Source: Congzhengia sp045635085 | GTDB lineage: Bacteria > Bacillota > Clostridia > UBA1381 > UBA9506 | Assembly: GCA_045635085.1 (NCBI GenBank) | Contig: JAZRBM010000013.1 | Span: 345,078 to 409,077, forward strand | DNA length: 64,000 bases | Direction: 5' to 3' | Part shown: piece after piece, positions 16,478 to 25,491 of the stretch | Numbering within the stretch: the first letter of the stretch is position 1 | Layout: the number at the start of each line of letters is the position of its first letter | Program-made: the position numbers and the translations under genes | Notes under the pieces: model-generated | Databases searched by the model: none | The model's input: only the letters and a program-made list of their open reading frames with translations | What the model was told of the DNA's origin: nothing

Positions 16478-16487
16478 TTAGTTGATA

Positions 16488-16525
16488 AAAATAATGGTGG
16501 TAGAATATTCTACCACCATTATTTT
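16488..16525. terminator. 38-bp perfect palindromic terminator, abrB / SDR
   Basis: Left arm 16488-16506 and right arm 16507-16525 are exactly complementary (core GGTGGTAGAAT), with A- and T-rich flanks. It serves abrB on the plus strand and the SDR gene on the minus strand; the SDR stop codon (16521-16519) lies inside the stem. Confidence 0.9.
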
Positions 16526-17289
16526 ATTTTTTTACTCTGTATTACATAAAGCACTTTAGCTAAAAATCTATCCGACAAAAAATGCCTTAAAGTAGCGCTT
16601 ATCTTCATCAGCGTTCCCGGTATTATGACTTCTTTACCCTTTAGAAATTTATCTATTGCATATTGTGCCACTTTTTTACTTTCAAGTAAAATACCGCTTT
16701 TTAAAAGTTCATCGCCAGTACCGAATTTAACCGATGCAACTTGCTCAAACTCGGTTTTAACAGGGCCGGGACAAAGCACGCTTATGCTAACATTGCTTTT
16801 TTGTCTTCTTAGCTCTTCTGCCACCGACTGTGACAACCTTAATACGTATGCTTTTGTGGCGTAGTATGCTGAAAAACGAGGACCAGGAAAAAATGCAGCA
16901 ATCGACGCTACATTTAAGATTTTACCACTGTTTTTCTTTGTAAATTCTTTAACAAAAAGCTTTGTTAGCATATGTACAGCGCGGGTGTTTGTATCGAGCA
17001 TTTTTATCTCCTGGTATAAATCTGTGTCTACAAAATCACCGAAAACCCCAAAGCCTGCATTGTTTATTAAAATATCAACATCAGGAGCAAACTTTGCAAG
17101 CTCTACGCACTGCTCTGGATCTGAAACATCACAACAAACCGTTGTAACGCAAGTTGTGAGTTCTTTTTTTAATTCACTTAATCTTTCTTCTCTTCGTGCA
17201 ACTGCTATTATATCATAGCCTCGCTTTGAAAGTTCATGCGCCATATCCCATCCAAGCCCAGAACTTGCACCTGTAATCAAAGCCTTCAT
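16519..17289 (-). CDS. Short-chain dehydrogenase/reductase
   Basis: 256-residue Rossmann-fold oxidoreductase. NAD(P) motif TGASSGLG at residues 6-13, NNAG, catalytic Ser in NVASIAAFF and YATKA (YxxxK) are present, followed by the LCPGPVKTEF segment. It is of the DltE/YqjQ type; substrate unknown. It follows atpC by 57 bases with no terminator between, so it may be read through from the atp operon. Ends inside a shared terminator with abrB. Confidence 0.9.
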   Translation of the reverse strand: MKALITGASSGLGWDMAHELSKRGYDIIAVARREERLSELKKELTTCVTTVCCDVSDPEQCVELAKFAPDVDILINNAGFGVFGDFVDTDLYQEIKMLDTNTRAVHMLTKLFVKEFTKKNSGKILNVASIAAFFPGPRFSAYYATKAYVLRLSQSVAEELRRQKSNVSISVLCPGPVKTEFEQVASVKFGTGDELLKSGILLESKKVAQYAIDKFLKGKEVIIPGTLMKISATLRHFLSDRFLAKVLYVIQSKKIK

Positions 17290-17346
17290 ACCCTCACCCC
17301 TGCCAAGTTTTAAAATTTAATCTATACGCCGTCTAAATGACATAGA

Positions 17347-17616
17347 TCAATCAGAGGATATCCACTCTGCACTGCCTGACATTAAGGTTACATCCTTTGT
17401 TGTTACGCTTAGAAGTCCTCTTTTAACATCGAGTTTTCTTGTGTTACCATCTGCAAATTCTATGCGACATTCACAAGTCACAACAGAAGTCACAAAAGGA
17501 GTATGGTTTGCCATAACAGCAAGTTCACCCTCTACTCCTCTTAGTGAAACTTTTACAATATCGCCCCTGTAAAGGTCTCCATCTGGCGTTGTTATAACAA
17601 ATTCAAATGTTTTCAT
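17347..17616 (-). CDS. atpC: F-type ATP synthase epsilon subunit, short form
   Basis: 89 residues covering only the N-terminal beta-sandwich (FEFVITTPDGDLYRGDIVKV, VEGELAVMANHTPFVTSV). The two C-terminal helices that inhibit ATP hydrolysis in most bacteria (family length about 130-140) are missing; the frame closes with a clean stop after AEWISSD. Last gene of the atp operon, overlapping atpD by one base. Confidence 0.93.
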   Translation of the reverse strand: MKTFEFVITTPDGDLYRGDIVKVSLRGVEGELAVMANHTPFVTSVVTCECRIEFADGNTRKLDVKRGLLSVTTKDVTLMSGSAEWISSD

Positions 17617-19013
17617 TATACCACCTTTTTTGCCTTTTCAACCGCTTCTTCAATAGTTCCTACGAACAAAAATGCAGATTCAGGCAAATCATCATGCTTA
17701 CCTTCAATAATTTCTTTAAAGCCCCTTATAGTTTCTGAAAGAGGTACGTACGTTCCGGGAATACCTATAAACTTTTCAGATACATGGAATGGCTGTGATA
17801 AATATCTTTGAATTTTTCTCGCCCTCTGGACTAAAAGTTTATCATCATCAGAAAGTTCATCCATACCCATAATTGCTATAATATCCATAAGTTCATTATA
17901 TCTTTGAAGTATTCTCTGAACTTCACGCGCAACACTATAGTGCTCTTGTCCTAAAATATCTGCAGACAAAATACGGCTTGTAGACTCAAGCGGGTCAACT
18001 GCAGGATAAATACCCTGAGATGCTATATTACGTGATAAAACTGTAGTTGCATCAAGGTGTGCAAAAGTTGTCGCCGGCGCAGGGTCAGTCAGGTCATCTG
18101 CAGGAACATATACTGCCTGGATAGATGTTATTGAGCCTTTTTTAGTTGATGTTATTCTTTCCTGAAGCATACCCATTTCATTAGCAAGTGTAGGCTGGTA
18201 GCCAACTGCTGACGGCATTCTTCCAAGAAGTGCCGACACTTCAGAACCTGCCTGTGTGAATCTGAAAATGTTATCTATGAACAAAAGAACGTCCTGTCCT
18301 TCCTCTTCACGAAAATACTCTGCCATAGTAAGTCCTGAAAGCCCAACTCTCATTCTTGCTCCGGGTGGCTCATTCATCTGTCCATAGACCAGCGTAGTAT
18401 TTGCCAAAACACCAGATTCCATCATTTCGTTATATAAGTCATTGCCTTCTCTTGTACGTTCGCCTACACCTGTAAATACAGATAATCCGCCATGCTCTTT
18501 GGCAATGTTATTAATCAATTCCATAATCAATACTGTTTTGCCAACACCCGCTCCGCCAAAAAGACCTATCTTTCCGCCTTTTGAATAAGGACAGAGCAAA
18601 TCAATTACTTTTATTCCTGTTTCGAGTATTTCTGTCGATGTCGAAAGCTCAGAATAATCAGGTGCAGGTCTGTGAATATCCCATTTTTCTACATCTTCAA
18701 GTGCGGGCTTATTGTCAACAGGGTCTCCTAATACATTAAAAATTCTTCCCAGGGTTTTTCTTCCGACAGGTACACTTATTGCTTTTTGTGTATCCAAAAC
18801 CTCGGTTCCTCTTGACAAACCATCCGTTGATGACATAGCAATACATCGTACTGTATTATCTCCAATGTGTTGCGCAACCTCAACTGTTAAGGTTTTTTTC
18901 CCCATGTTTATAACAAGTGCGTTATATATTGCAGGCAAATTTCCCTCTTCAAAACGAACATCTACTACAGGTCCCATAACCTGCACAACATTGCCTTTTA
19001 ACACATTCGACAT
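17616..19013 (-). CDS. atpD: F-type ATP synthase beta subunit
   Basis: 465-residue catalytic subunit of F1. P-loop GGAGVGKT at about residues 153-160, catalytic Glu in GERTREGND, Walker B LLFIDNIFRF, and the ATPase signature PALDPLESTSRIL-like PAVDPLESTSR are all intact. Eighth of nine genes in atpI-B-E-F-H-A-G-D-C; 12 nt after atpG. Confidence 0.98.
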   Translation of the reverse strand: MSNVLKGNVVQVMGPVVDVRFEEGNLPAIYNALVINMGKKTLTVEVAQHIGDNTVRCIAMSSTDGLSRGTEVLDTQKAISVPVGRKTLGRIFNVLGDPVDNKPALEDVEKWDIHRPAPDYSELSTSTEILETGIKVIDLLCPYSKGGKIGLFGGAGVGKTVLIMELINNIAKEHGGLSVFTGVGERTREGNDLYNEMMESGVLANTTLVYGQMNEPPGARMRVGLSGLTMAEYFREEEGQDVLLFIDNIFRFTQAGSEVSALLGRMPSAVGYQPTLANEMGMLQERITSTKKGSITSIQAVYVPADDLTDPAPATTFAHLDATTVLSRNIASQGIYPAVDPLESTSRILSADILGQEHYSVAREVQRILQRYNELMDIIAIMGMDELSDDDKLLVQRARKIQRYLSQPFHVSEKFIGIPGTYVPLSETIRGFKEIIEGKHDDLPESAFLFVGTIEEAVEKAKKVV

Positions 19014-19025
19014 TTTTCTATCTCC

Positions 19026-19829
19026 TTACATACCGCTTCCGGCTACTATTTCTGTTATTTCCTGAGTTATTGTGCCTTGTCTTGCACGATTGTATTCAAG
19101 CCTTAAATTATCTATCATTTCTCCTGCATTTTTCCCTGCAGAATCCATTGCAAACCGCCTTGCAACAACCTCGCAAGTAAAGCTTTCTCTTACAGCCTCA
19201 AGTATTTTTGAAGCAATATACTCTTCTATAACTGCTTCTAAAATGGTCCTCTCATCTGGTTCAAAGATGATATCTGTTTTAGACTCTGTTTGCCTTTTTT
19301 CTAAAGGCAAAATCCATGTGATTTCAGGATACTGTACCATCATAGATTTATATTTTGTAGAAACAATACCTATCTTCTCATACTTGCCGCATTTAAACTC
19401 ATCACAAAGGTTCTGTGCCATTTTTATTGCATCCTGATACGAAAACTCCTCTGCTTTTACCACATCTTTTCCATATCTTTCAGATGCCCTCTTACCAATG
19501 GTTATCACATGGGTAAAATTAACCGTTTCCATCAGCCTGAATATATTAGAATTATATCCCCCTGCAAGTCCGCGGTCACCCGCTATCACAACAAGGCATA
19601 CATTCTTTTCGCTTCCACTTTTCATATATTCGCTCTTTTCGCATGCTTTAGATGAAGAGAGCATGCTAATGGTCGTTTCCATAGCACTCGTATATTCACG
19701 ACTTTTGAGCATAGCTTTGGTCGCACCGCGAATTTTTGCTGATGCAACAAGTCCCATCGCCTTTGTCAGGTGCAATGTAGAATCAACGCTTTTGATACGA
19801 TTCTTTAGCTTTTTAATATCTGTACCCAT
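19026..19829 (-). CDS. atpG: F-type ATP synthase gamma subunit
   Basis: 267-residue central stalk. The N-terminal coiled-coil helix (DIKKLKNRIKSVDSTLHLTKAM) and the C-terminal helix with ITQEITEIVAGSGM mark the family; the middle Rossmann-like part holds VVIAGDRGLAGGYN. Slightly shorter than usual (about 285). Four nt after atpA. Confidence 0.97.
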   Translation of the reverse strand: MGTDIKKLKNRIKSVDSTLHLTKAMGLVASAKIRGATKAMLKSREYTSAMETTISMLSSSKACEKSEYMKSGSEKNVCLVVIAGDRGLAGGYNSNIFRLMETVNFTHVITIGKRASERYGKDVVKAEEFSYQDAIKMAQNLCDEFKCGKYEKIGIVSTKYKSMMVQYPEITWILPLEKRQTESKTDIIFEPDERTILEAVIEEYIASKILEAVRESFTCEVVARRFAMDSAGKNAGEMIDNLRLEYNRARQGTITQEITEIVAGSGM

Positions 19830-19833
19830 AATA

Positions 19834-21327
19834 TCACTCCTTCATTTCCTGAAGGGCTTTTTTGAGGTTAGAAATATCTTCATCATCAAAGAAATTGCTC
19901 TCAAATCTCTTCAAGAGTGGTTCATAATCCCTTTCAAGCAATTCATAGAGTTTATTTTCGTAATCTGATACTTTTTCTACCTCTACATCATTGAGATAAC
20001 CATTAACAACTGCATAAACAATCGCAACCTGACAACCTATTCTCACTGGGTTGTTCTTCTTTTGCTTTAAAACTTCAACAATTCTTTCTCCCAGCGCAAG
20101 ACGTTTTTTGGTATCCTCATCAAGGTCACTTCCAAACTGAGCAAACGCCTGAAGTTCACGATATTGAGCGTACAAAAGCTTAAGTTCACCTGAAACCTTT
20201 TTCATAGCTTTAAGCTGTGCAGAACCACCTACACGGCTTACGGATATACCGGGGTTTATAGCAGGCATAATTCCCGCATGAAAAAGTTCTGTTTCAAGAA
20301 AAATCTGTCCATCTGTTATTGAAATTACGTTAGTCGGAATATATGCAGAAACATCGCCCGCCTGAGTTTCAATAATGGGCAGTGCGGTAATTGAACCACC
20401 GCCGTATTCTTCTGATACACGGGCCGCTCTTTCAAGTAATCTTGAATGCAGATAAAATACATCACCAGGATATGCCTCTCTGCCTGGCGGACGGCGAATA
20501 AGCAATGAAAGTGCGCGATATGCTATTGCATGCTTTGACAAATCGTCATAAATTATCAGCACATCTTTTCCCTGCTCCATAAAATATTCTGCCATAGCGC
20601 AACCTGAATATGGCGCAATATACTGGATTGGTGCCATTTCAGAAGCAGAAGCAGAAACAACGATTGTATATTCCATAGCTCCTGCATTTGTTAATGTATT
20701 AACCAGCTGTGCAACAGCAGTATTCTTTTGTCCGATTGCAACATATATACATATTACATCGGTATTTTTCTGATTTATTATTGTATCAATTACAATTTCT
20801 GTTTTACCGGTCTGTCTGTCTCCTATAATAAGCTCTCTTTGACCTCTTCCTATCGGAATCATACTGTCTATAGCTTTGATTCCCGTTTGAAGCGGAACAG
20901 AAACGCTCTGTCTTTCAATAATTCCGGGTGCCTCTGACTCAATAGGTCTTGTACTTGTTGTTTTAATCGGTCCTTTGCCGTCAATAGGATTGCCTAAAGC
21001 ACCAACAACTCTGCCTATTAATTCTTCACCAACAGGCACAGAAACAACCTTTCCTGTTCGATAAACCTTAGAACCCTCGTGTATATCATTCGTATCAGAC
21101 AAAAGTGCAACAGAAACAGTTTCATTTTCAAGGTTTTGTGCCATACCGATGCTTCCATCTTCAAACTCTAAAAGTTCACTTGACATACAAGCTCTGAGTC
21201 CGTAAACTTTAGCGATACCGTCACCTACTAAAATTACCGTACCTGTTTCCTGCATTTCCATTTTAGATTCATAATTCTTTATTTGTTCTTTTATGATCTG
21301 GCTTATTTCATCAGGTCTTAAATTCAT
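19834..21327 (-). CDS. atpA: F-type ATP synthase alpha subunit
   Basis: 497-residue non-catalytic nucleotide-binding subunit. P-loop GDRQTGKT at residues 169-176, Walker B VLIIYDDLSKHA and signature PAINPGISVSRVGGSAQ are present. Overlaps atpH by 4 nt (ATGA). Confidence 0.98.
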   Translation of the reverse strand: MNLRPDEISQIIKEQIKNYESKMEMQETGTVILVGDGIAKVYGLRACMSSELLEFEDGSIGMAQNLENETVSVALLSDTNDIHEGSKVYRTGKVVSVPVGEELIGRVVGALGNPIDGKGPIKTTSTRPIESEAPGIIERQSVSVPLQTGIKAIDSMIPIGRGQRELIIGDRQTGKTEIVIDTIINQKNTDVICIYVAIGQKNTAVAQLVNTLTNAGAMEYTIVVSASASEMAPIQYIAPYSGCAMAEYFMEQGKDVLIIYDDLSKHAIAYRALSLLIRRPPGREAYPGDVFYLHSRLLERAARVSEEYGGGSITALPIIETQAGDVSAYIPTNVISITDGQIFLETELFHAGIMPAINPGISVSRVGGSAQLKAMKKVSGELKLLYAQYRELQAFAQFGSDLDEDTKKRLALGERIVEVLKQKKNNPVRIGCQVAIVYAVVNGYLNDVEVEKVSDYENKLYELLERDYEPLLKRFESNFFDDEDISNLKKALQEMKE

Positions 21328-21854
21328 TTATCTATCACATCCTTTATATTATCAAGATGTCCTTTGATACTTGCATCGAATGTTTTGCCATCAAGCTCTA
21401 CAATCAGTCCGCCTAATATAGACTTATCAACTCTGCATTCAAGCAATACAGTATGAGAACTCATCTTCTCTAATTTTTCTTTTAATGCTGTTTTTTCTTG
21501 TTCATTTAATTCTACTGCGCTTATAACCTCTGCAGTTAAACATTTGTTCATTTCGTTCAGCAGATTTTTATATTCTGATACGCATTCATTAAAATGTTTA
21601 ATATATCTTTTTTCGCATAGCAATTTAACAAAAGATATAACCTCAACAGGTATTTTCTTAGAAAAAGCATTATTTAACGCACGAAGTCTTTCGTCTAAAG
21701 GTATACTTGGCGATGACAAAAACAGAGTATACTCAGGATTTTCAGAAAAAACCTGTATTAATACATCTAAAGCCTCTTCGTACTTTTTTTCGCTCTTGCT
21801 CTCTAACGCCAACTCAAACAGCGCTTTAGAATATTCCTTAGCTATCTCACTCAT
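21324..21854 (-). CDS. atpH: F-type ATP synthase delta subunit
   Basis: 176-residue peripheral-stalk subunit connecting b to the top of alpha3beta3. Family N-terminus (EIAKEYSKALFELA) and C-terminal motif (CRVDKSILGGLIVELDGKTFD) are clear. Overlaps atpF by 8 nt and atpA by 4 nt. Confidence 0.95.
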   Translation of the reverse strand: MSEIAKEYSKALFELALESKSEKKYEEALDVLIQVFSENPEYTLFLSSPSIPLDERLRALNNAFSKKIPVEVISFVKLLCEKRYIKHFNECVSEYKNLLNEMNKCLTAEVISAVELNEQEKTALKEKLEKMSSHTVLLECRVDKSILGGLIVELDGKTFDASIKGHLDNIKDVIDK

Positions 21855-22353
21855 TTACATCACCTATCTTCTTGATAAATGAATCTATAAGCTCTCTATG
21901 GTCTTCTGTGTTGATTTCTCTTTCTAAGAGCTTGTTAGCAAGTATAGCTGAAACCTCAACAATCTCTTGTTTGATTTCTTCTTCAGCCTTTTTCTTTTCG
22001 TATATAACCTGATTTTCAGCCTGACGGATAATTCCTTCTGCCTGCTGTTTTGCCTTTAAAACAATAGCATCGCTTTGTCTTTTTGCACTGTCCTGCGCTT
22101 TTTTCAGCATCTCATCAGTCTCATCTTTGATAGTACTGATTTTTTCGTCCCAAAAAATCTTATTTTCTTCTGCAATGCGTTTTGCTTCATTTGCGTCGTT
22201 ATATCTTTCATCAAGTTCATTCTGCCTGTTTAACAGCATTTTATTAACAGGCTTAAAAAGAAACTTTTTGATGATAAGAAAAAGGATTATTAAATTTAAT
22301 AATGAAATTAATATCTGCCATATATTTACAGAAATAACTTCTAAATTTTGCAT
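21847..22353 (-). CDS. atpF: F-type ATP synthase b subunit
   Basis: 168 residues: one N-terminal membrane helix (WQILISLLNLIILFLIIKKF) followed by a long charged coiled coil (NEAKRIAEENKIFWDEKI onward) that forms the peripheral stalk. Single b gene, so a homodimeric stalk is expected. Confidence 0.95.
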   Translation of the reverse strand: MQNLEVISVNIWQILISLLNLIILFLIIKKFLFKPVNKMLLNRQNELDERYNDANEAKRIAEENKIFWDEKISTIKDETDEMLKKAQDSAKRQSDAIVLKAKQQAEGIIRQAENQVIYEKKKAEEEIKQEIVEVSAILANKLLEREINTEDHRELIDSFIKKIGDVNE

Positions 22354-22396
22354 GATTTTTCACTCTCCGAGCCGCTGTGCTTAATTATTTACTGGC

Positions 22397-22681
22397 TTAA
22401 CCAATTGTAGAAATAAGTATATCTATAAATCTTCCCGGTGCAACAAACAGAAGAAGAATTGCCACAACGAGAGCATAAAGACCTGTTGTCTCGGCAATAG
22501 CACAACCCATAAGCATTGTAGATGTTACATCTCCCTTGCTTTCAGGCTGACGGCCTATAGCCTCACACGCCTTTGCTACAGCATTACCTTCACCTATACC
22601 AGGACCGATACCTGCTATCATAGCAGTACCTGCACCCAAAGCACAACATCCTAAAATAATACCAATTGCAATTTCTAACAT
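22397..22681 (-). CDS. atpE: F-type ATP synthase c subunit, predicted Na+ two-carboxylate type
   Basis: 94-residue helical hairpin of the rotor ring. Helix 1 has AGIGPGIGEGNAVAKACE with Glu at residue 31 where Na+-type Ilyobacter c has Gln32; helix 2 has GCAIAETTGLYAL with ion carboxylate Glu64, Thr65 and Tyr69, matching Ilyobacter Glu65, Ser66 and Tyr70. A second carboxylate at this helix-1 position with a conserved Na+ network is the pattern reported for the Fusobacterium nucleatum rotor. The polar loop RQPESKGD is normal. Confidence 0.96.
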   Translation of the reverse strand: MLEIAIGIILGCCALGAGTAMIAGIGPGIGEGNAVAKACEAIGRQPESKGDVTSTMLMGCAIAETTGLYALVVAILLLFVAPGRFIDILISTIG

Positions 22682-22701
22682 AAAACTACCTCCTAATTTT
22701 T

Positions 22702-23580
22702 TTACGCAACTTTGCGTTTTTTTCTTTTCATATACAATTCGTAAGGAAAACCTCCCGAAATATACATCATTGTAAGCATTGCAAAAATATATGCCTGAAG
22801 CAACCCACTGAAAACATCAAAATAAATTGACAAAACTGCAGGAATACCTATCTGCAGAAATGGTATATTTCCCAAAAAACCAGGCAACGCGCCAAATACT
22901 ATATTTGACAATCCCTGAAGTCCTGTTGCAATAAGTACAGATATAACTGAACCTGAAAGCACATTTCCGTAATGACGAAAAGCCATTGATATCGGAGTTG
23001 CAACTTCACTGATTATATTAAGAGGCGCCATCAAAGCAGGATTTGCAAAACTCTTCATATACTCTAGCAGGCCGCACTTCATTTTATAATATGTTATCAG
23101 TATAAATACGAGTATTGCCCAACCGGCAACTATATTAATATCCGACGTAGGCGGATATAAACCAAACAAGCTTATTAAACTTGAAAATCCTGAAAGCGCC
23201 AGGATCGAAACAACAAACGGAGCAAAAAGCGTAAAGTATTCTCCCATATTTCCAATAACAATATCTTTGCTCTTTTGAACTATCATCTCTGCAAAATGGT
23301 GTCTTTTAAGCCATATCCCAGAATTTATTCCATGCGTTAAATACAAACACAAAAAAAGCACTGAAAGCATAACCATCGCTGAATTTATCTGAGATTCGGT
23401 AATTGGCAGATTCTGGACAGGCATCTTTACAGTAAAGAAAATTGCAGCTCCTGAAATTACAATCCCCTCTTTTAGTGGAGATGTTAAGATTTTGAGCAAA
23501 ATACTAAAACAAATCGGAGCAATCATCAAGACAATTAAAAAAGCGTCAACTATTTTAAATTTGCGATTTGGTTTAGTCAT
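22702..23580 (-). CDS. atpB: F-type ATP synthase a subunit
   Basis: 292-residue membrane stator with the ion half-channels. The essential Arg is in PISMAFRHYGNVLSG (about R202); the C-terminal helices include LQAYIFAMLTMMYISGG. The N-terminal half is longer and more divergent than in Bacillus. Overlaps the atpI-like gene by 4 nt. Confidence 0.95.
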   Translation of the reverse strand: MTKPNRKFKIVDAFLIVLMIAPICFSILLKILTSPLKEGIVISGAAIFFTVKMPVQNLPITESQINSAMVMLSVLFLCLYLTHGINSGIWLKRHHFAEMIVQKSKDIVIGNMGEYFTLFAPFVVSILALSGFSSLISLFGLYPPTSDINIVAGWAILVFILITYYKMKCGLLEYMKSFANPALMAPLNIISEVATPISMAFRHYGNVLSGSVISVLIATGLQGLSNIVFGALPGFLGNIPFLQIGIPAVLSIYFDVFSGLLQAYIFAMLTMMYISGGFPYELYMKRKKRKVA

Positions 23581-23981
23581 CTTTTATCACCTTCCCTATC
23601 TCCATTTTCTTTCCACAAAGGCCTGAACAAAACGGCTACTCTTGGGAAAAAAACAGGAATTATCACTGATATAGTATTAAAACAAGGCAGTAACACTCCT
23701 ATTCCTAAAACAACAAGCATTCCAAAATTTCTCATGCTTTGCGATGCTTTTACGAGTTTTTTGGCATCTGATTCTTCCTTTAGCAGAGCCTTTTGTATTG
23801 TGATGCCCATTAATAAAAAATTTATAACCGAAACCGCTGAAGAAAGGACACTACCCAAAAGAACAGTATAATCCCATCTGCGAAAAACCAAGAATATCGA
23901 ATTCATAAAAGCACTTAAAATAATCACCATAAAAGCAATATATTTCGTTTCATTCAGCACCACTTTATCAACTTTTAACAT
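23577..23981 (-). CDS. atpI: ATP synthase I-like membrane protein
   Basis: 134 residues with four predicted membrane helices in the AtpI/UncI arrangement; AtpI-type proteins assist c-ring assembly or Mg supply. Recognised mainly from size, topology and position as first gene of the atp operon; sequence similarity of this family is low. AAAGGAG lies 7 nt before the ATG, and only 17 nt separate it from the upstream polysaccharide gene. Confidence 0.75.
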   Translation of the reverse strand: MLKVDKVVLNETKYIAFMVIILSAFMNSIFLVFRRWDYTVLLGSVLSSAVSVINFLLMGITIQKALLKEESDAKKLVKASQSMRNFGMLVVLGIGVLLPCFNTISVIIPVFFPRVAVLFRPLWKENGDREGDKR

Positions 23982-23998
23982 AAAAGTTCTCCTTTAAA

Positions 23999-25405
23999 TC
24001 ACAATAGCTTGTTCTTATTAGCTTTTTCAATAAGAGCCTCATTAATACTTTTTTCATCTGATATTGGCAACTCTTCCTTTGAATATACAAAGAAGCAAAC
24101 ATACGCTATTGACAAAGCTATCATCTGAACGTATGACGTAATTAACTGACCGGCCATAGTGTACAGTAATATTAGTAACAACGGCATATACTGATATGGC
24201 TTATGCTTTTTACCCGGTTTTTTCGGGATAGTAATCATTCCCCATAATAAGGTAAAAAACGCAAACATGCCAACAATGCCCCAAACAACCCAGATCTGCT
24301 GAAGTCCATTATGTCCGACACCAATCCAGAATTTATATATTGAACGAATTTTTCCTTCAAAATCCTGCAAACCCACACCATAAACAAAATGCTTAAAGCT
24401 TGACACAATATGTTCATTATAAAATGCAAAAAGAGAGCTTCTGCCATTAGTTATATCACTTACATTAAATCTCGCTATGAAATTTTCAATAATGGTCGGG
24501 AAAAAGATATAAATGATAAAGGCCAACAATGATCCTAAAAATATTATTCCTATTATTCTTGATACCTTCTGTCCCACATTTCCTGGCAAACTGATAATAA
24601 AGTATAAAACTATAAAAGCAAGACATATAATATACGCACGCGACAGCGTAGTCATACCAAACAAAACACAAAGAGCTAGCAAAACCAAATCCATATGGGA
24701 ATGCTCCTGTCTTCCGTATAATATCAAAAGACACGTTGTTGATAAATTACATATAAAACCAAGCCCATTTGGATTAAAAGTCAACCTGAAGCTATCCATC
24801 ATTATATTTCCTTCGCCAAATCTAAAACTTTCTTCATCCTGGCTAAAAATTTCTATAATATTAAAACCACTCTGTTTAAGTCTGATGTACAATATAATTA
24901 TACATACACCAACTGTACTTATTGCAAGGCTTCTGAATACCAACTTGTAATCGATATCTTCTAAATCTGTACATGAAATTGTAGCCAGAAATATAAGTTC
25001 AGCAAAATCACGCATATATCTACCCAGAGAAAAAGCCGCATTTAGTCCATGTATTAATTCCCAGAACATCAAAAATAAAACTGAAATTACAATATGAGGT
25101 TTTTTAAAATTGATTTTTCCACGCAGTAACAACGCTATAATACCCATCATAAGTGCATATTTATGCTGAAATCCCATAGCCATTGGAATACAACAAGCCC
25201 CAAGTGCGACAATGTCGCTCTCACTTTTTGAAGAGGCCGGAATCAACGACACTATCAAAAACAGAAATGTCGGCACTGGTATTTCTAAACAATTTCTTGC
25301 AAAAAACAGCACCAGCATTATTCCTATAAATATATACATTCTTTTTCCAGTCTTGTTTATTTTATTCTCGGTTTTTGCATTAACCATAAGCTCTTCTCTA
25401 ACCAT
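23999..25405 (-). CDS. O-antigen ligase/polymerase-like membrane protein
   Basis: 468 residues, about ten to twelve membrane helices, with a large extracytoplasmic loop near residues 300-360 (IIENFIARFNVSDITNGRSS, GVGLQDFEGK, GVGHNGLQQIW) as in Wzy polymerases and WaaL ligases. The R...GR...H-N-x-x-L pattern in that loop is typical. It would polymerise or ligate the polysaccharide built by the neighbouring glycosyltransferases. Last gene of the polysaccharide cluster; the atp operon begins 17 nt later with no terminator. Confidence 0.85.
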   Translation of the reverse strand: MVREELMVNAKTENKINKTGKRMYIFIGIMLVLFFARNCLEIPVPTFLFLIVSLIPASSKSESDIVALGACCIPMAMGFQHKYALMMGIIALLLRGKINFKKPHIVISVLFLMFWELIHGLNAAFSLGRYMRDFAELIFLATISCTDLEDIDYKLVFRSLAISTVGVCIIILYIRLKQSGFNIIEIFSQDEESFRFGEGNIMMDSFRLTFNPNGLGFICNLSTTCLLILYGRQEHSHMDLVLLALCVLFGMTTLSRAYIICLAFIVLYFIISLPGNVGQKVSRIIGIIFLGSLLAFIIYIFFPTIIENFIARFNVSDITNGRSSLFAFYNEHIVSSFKHFVYGVGLQDFEGKIRSIYKFWIGVGHNGLQQIWVVWGIVGMFAFFTLLWGMITIPKKPGKKHKPYQYMPLLLILLYTMAGQLITSYVQMIALSIAYVCFFVYSKEELPISDEKSINEALIEKANKNKLL

Positions 25406-25491
25406 ATTATTCCCTTTTCTTTTTATAAATTTATATTTCGTTTACCATACAAGAATTATCATTTTAAGAGATCTTTTTGGTAATAATTCTG

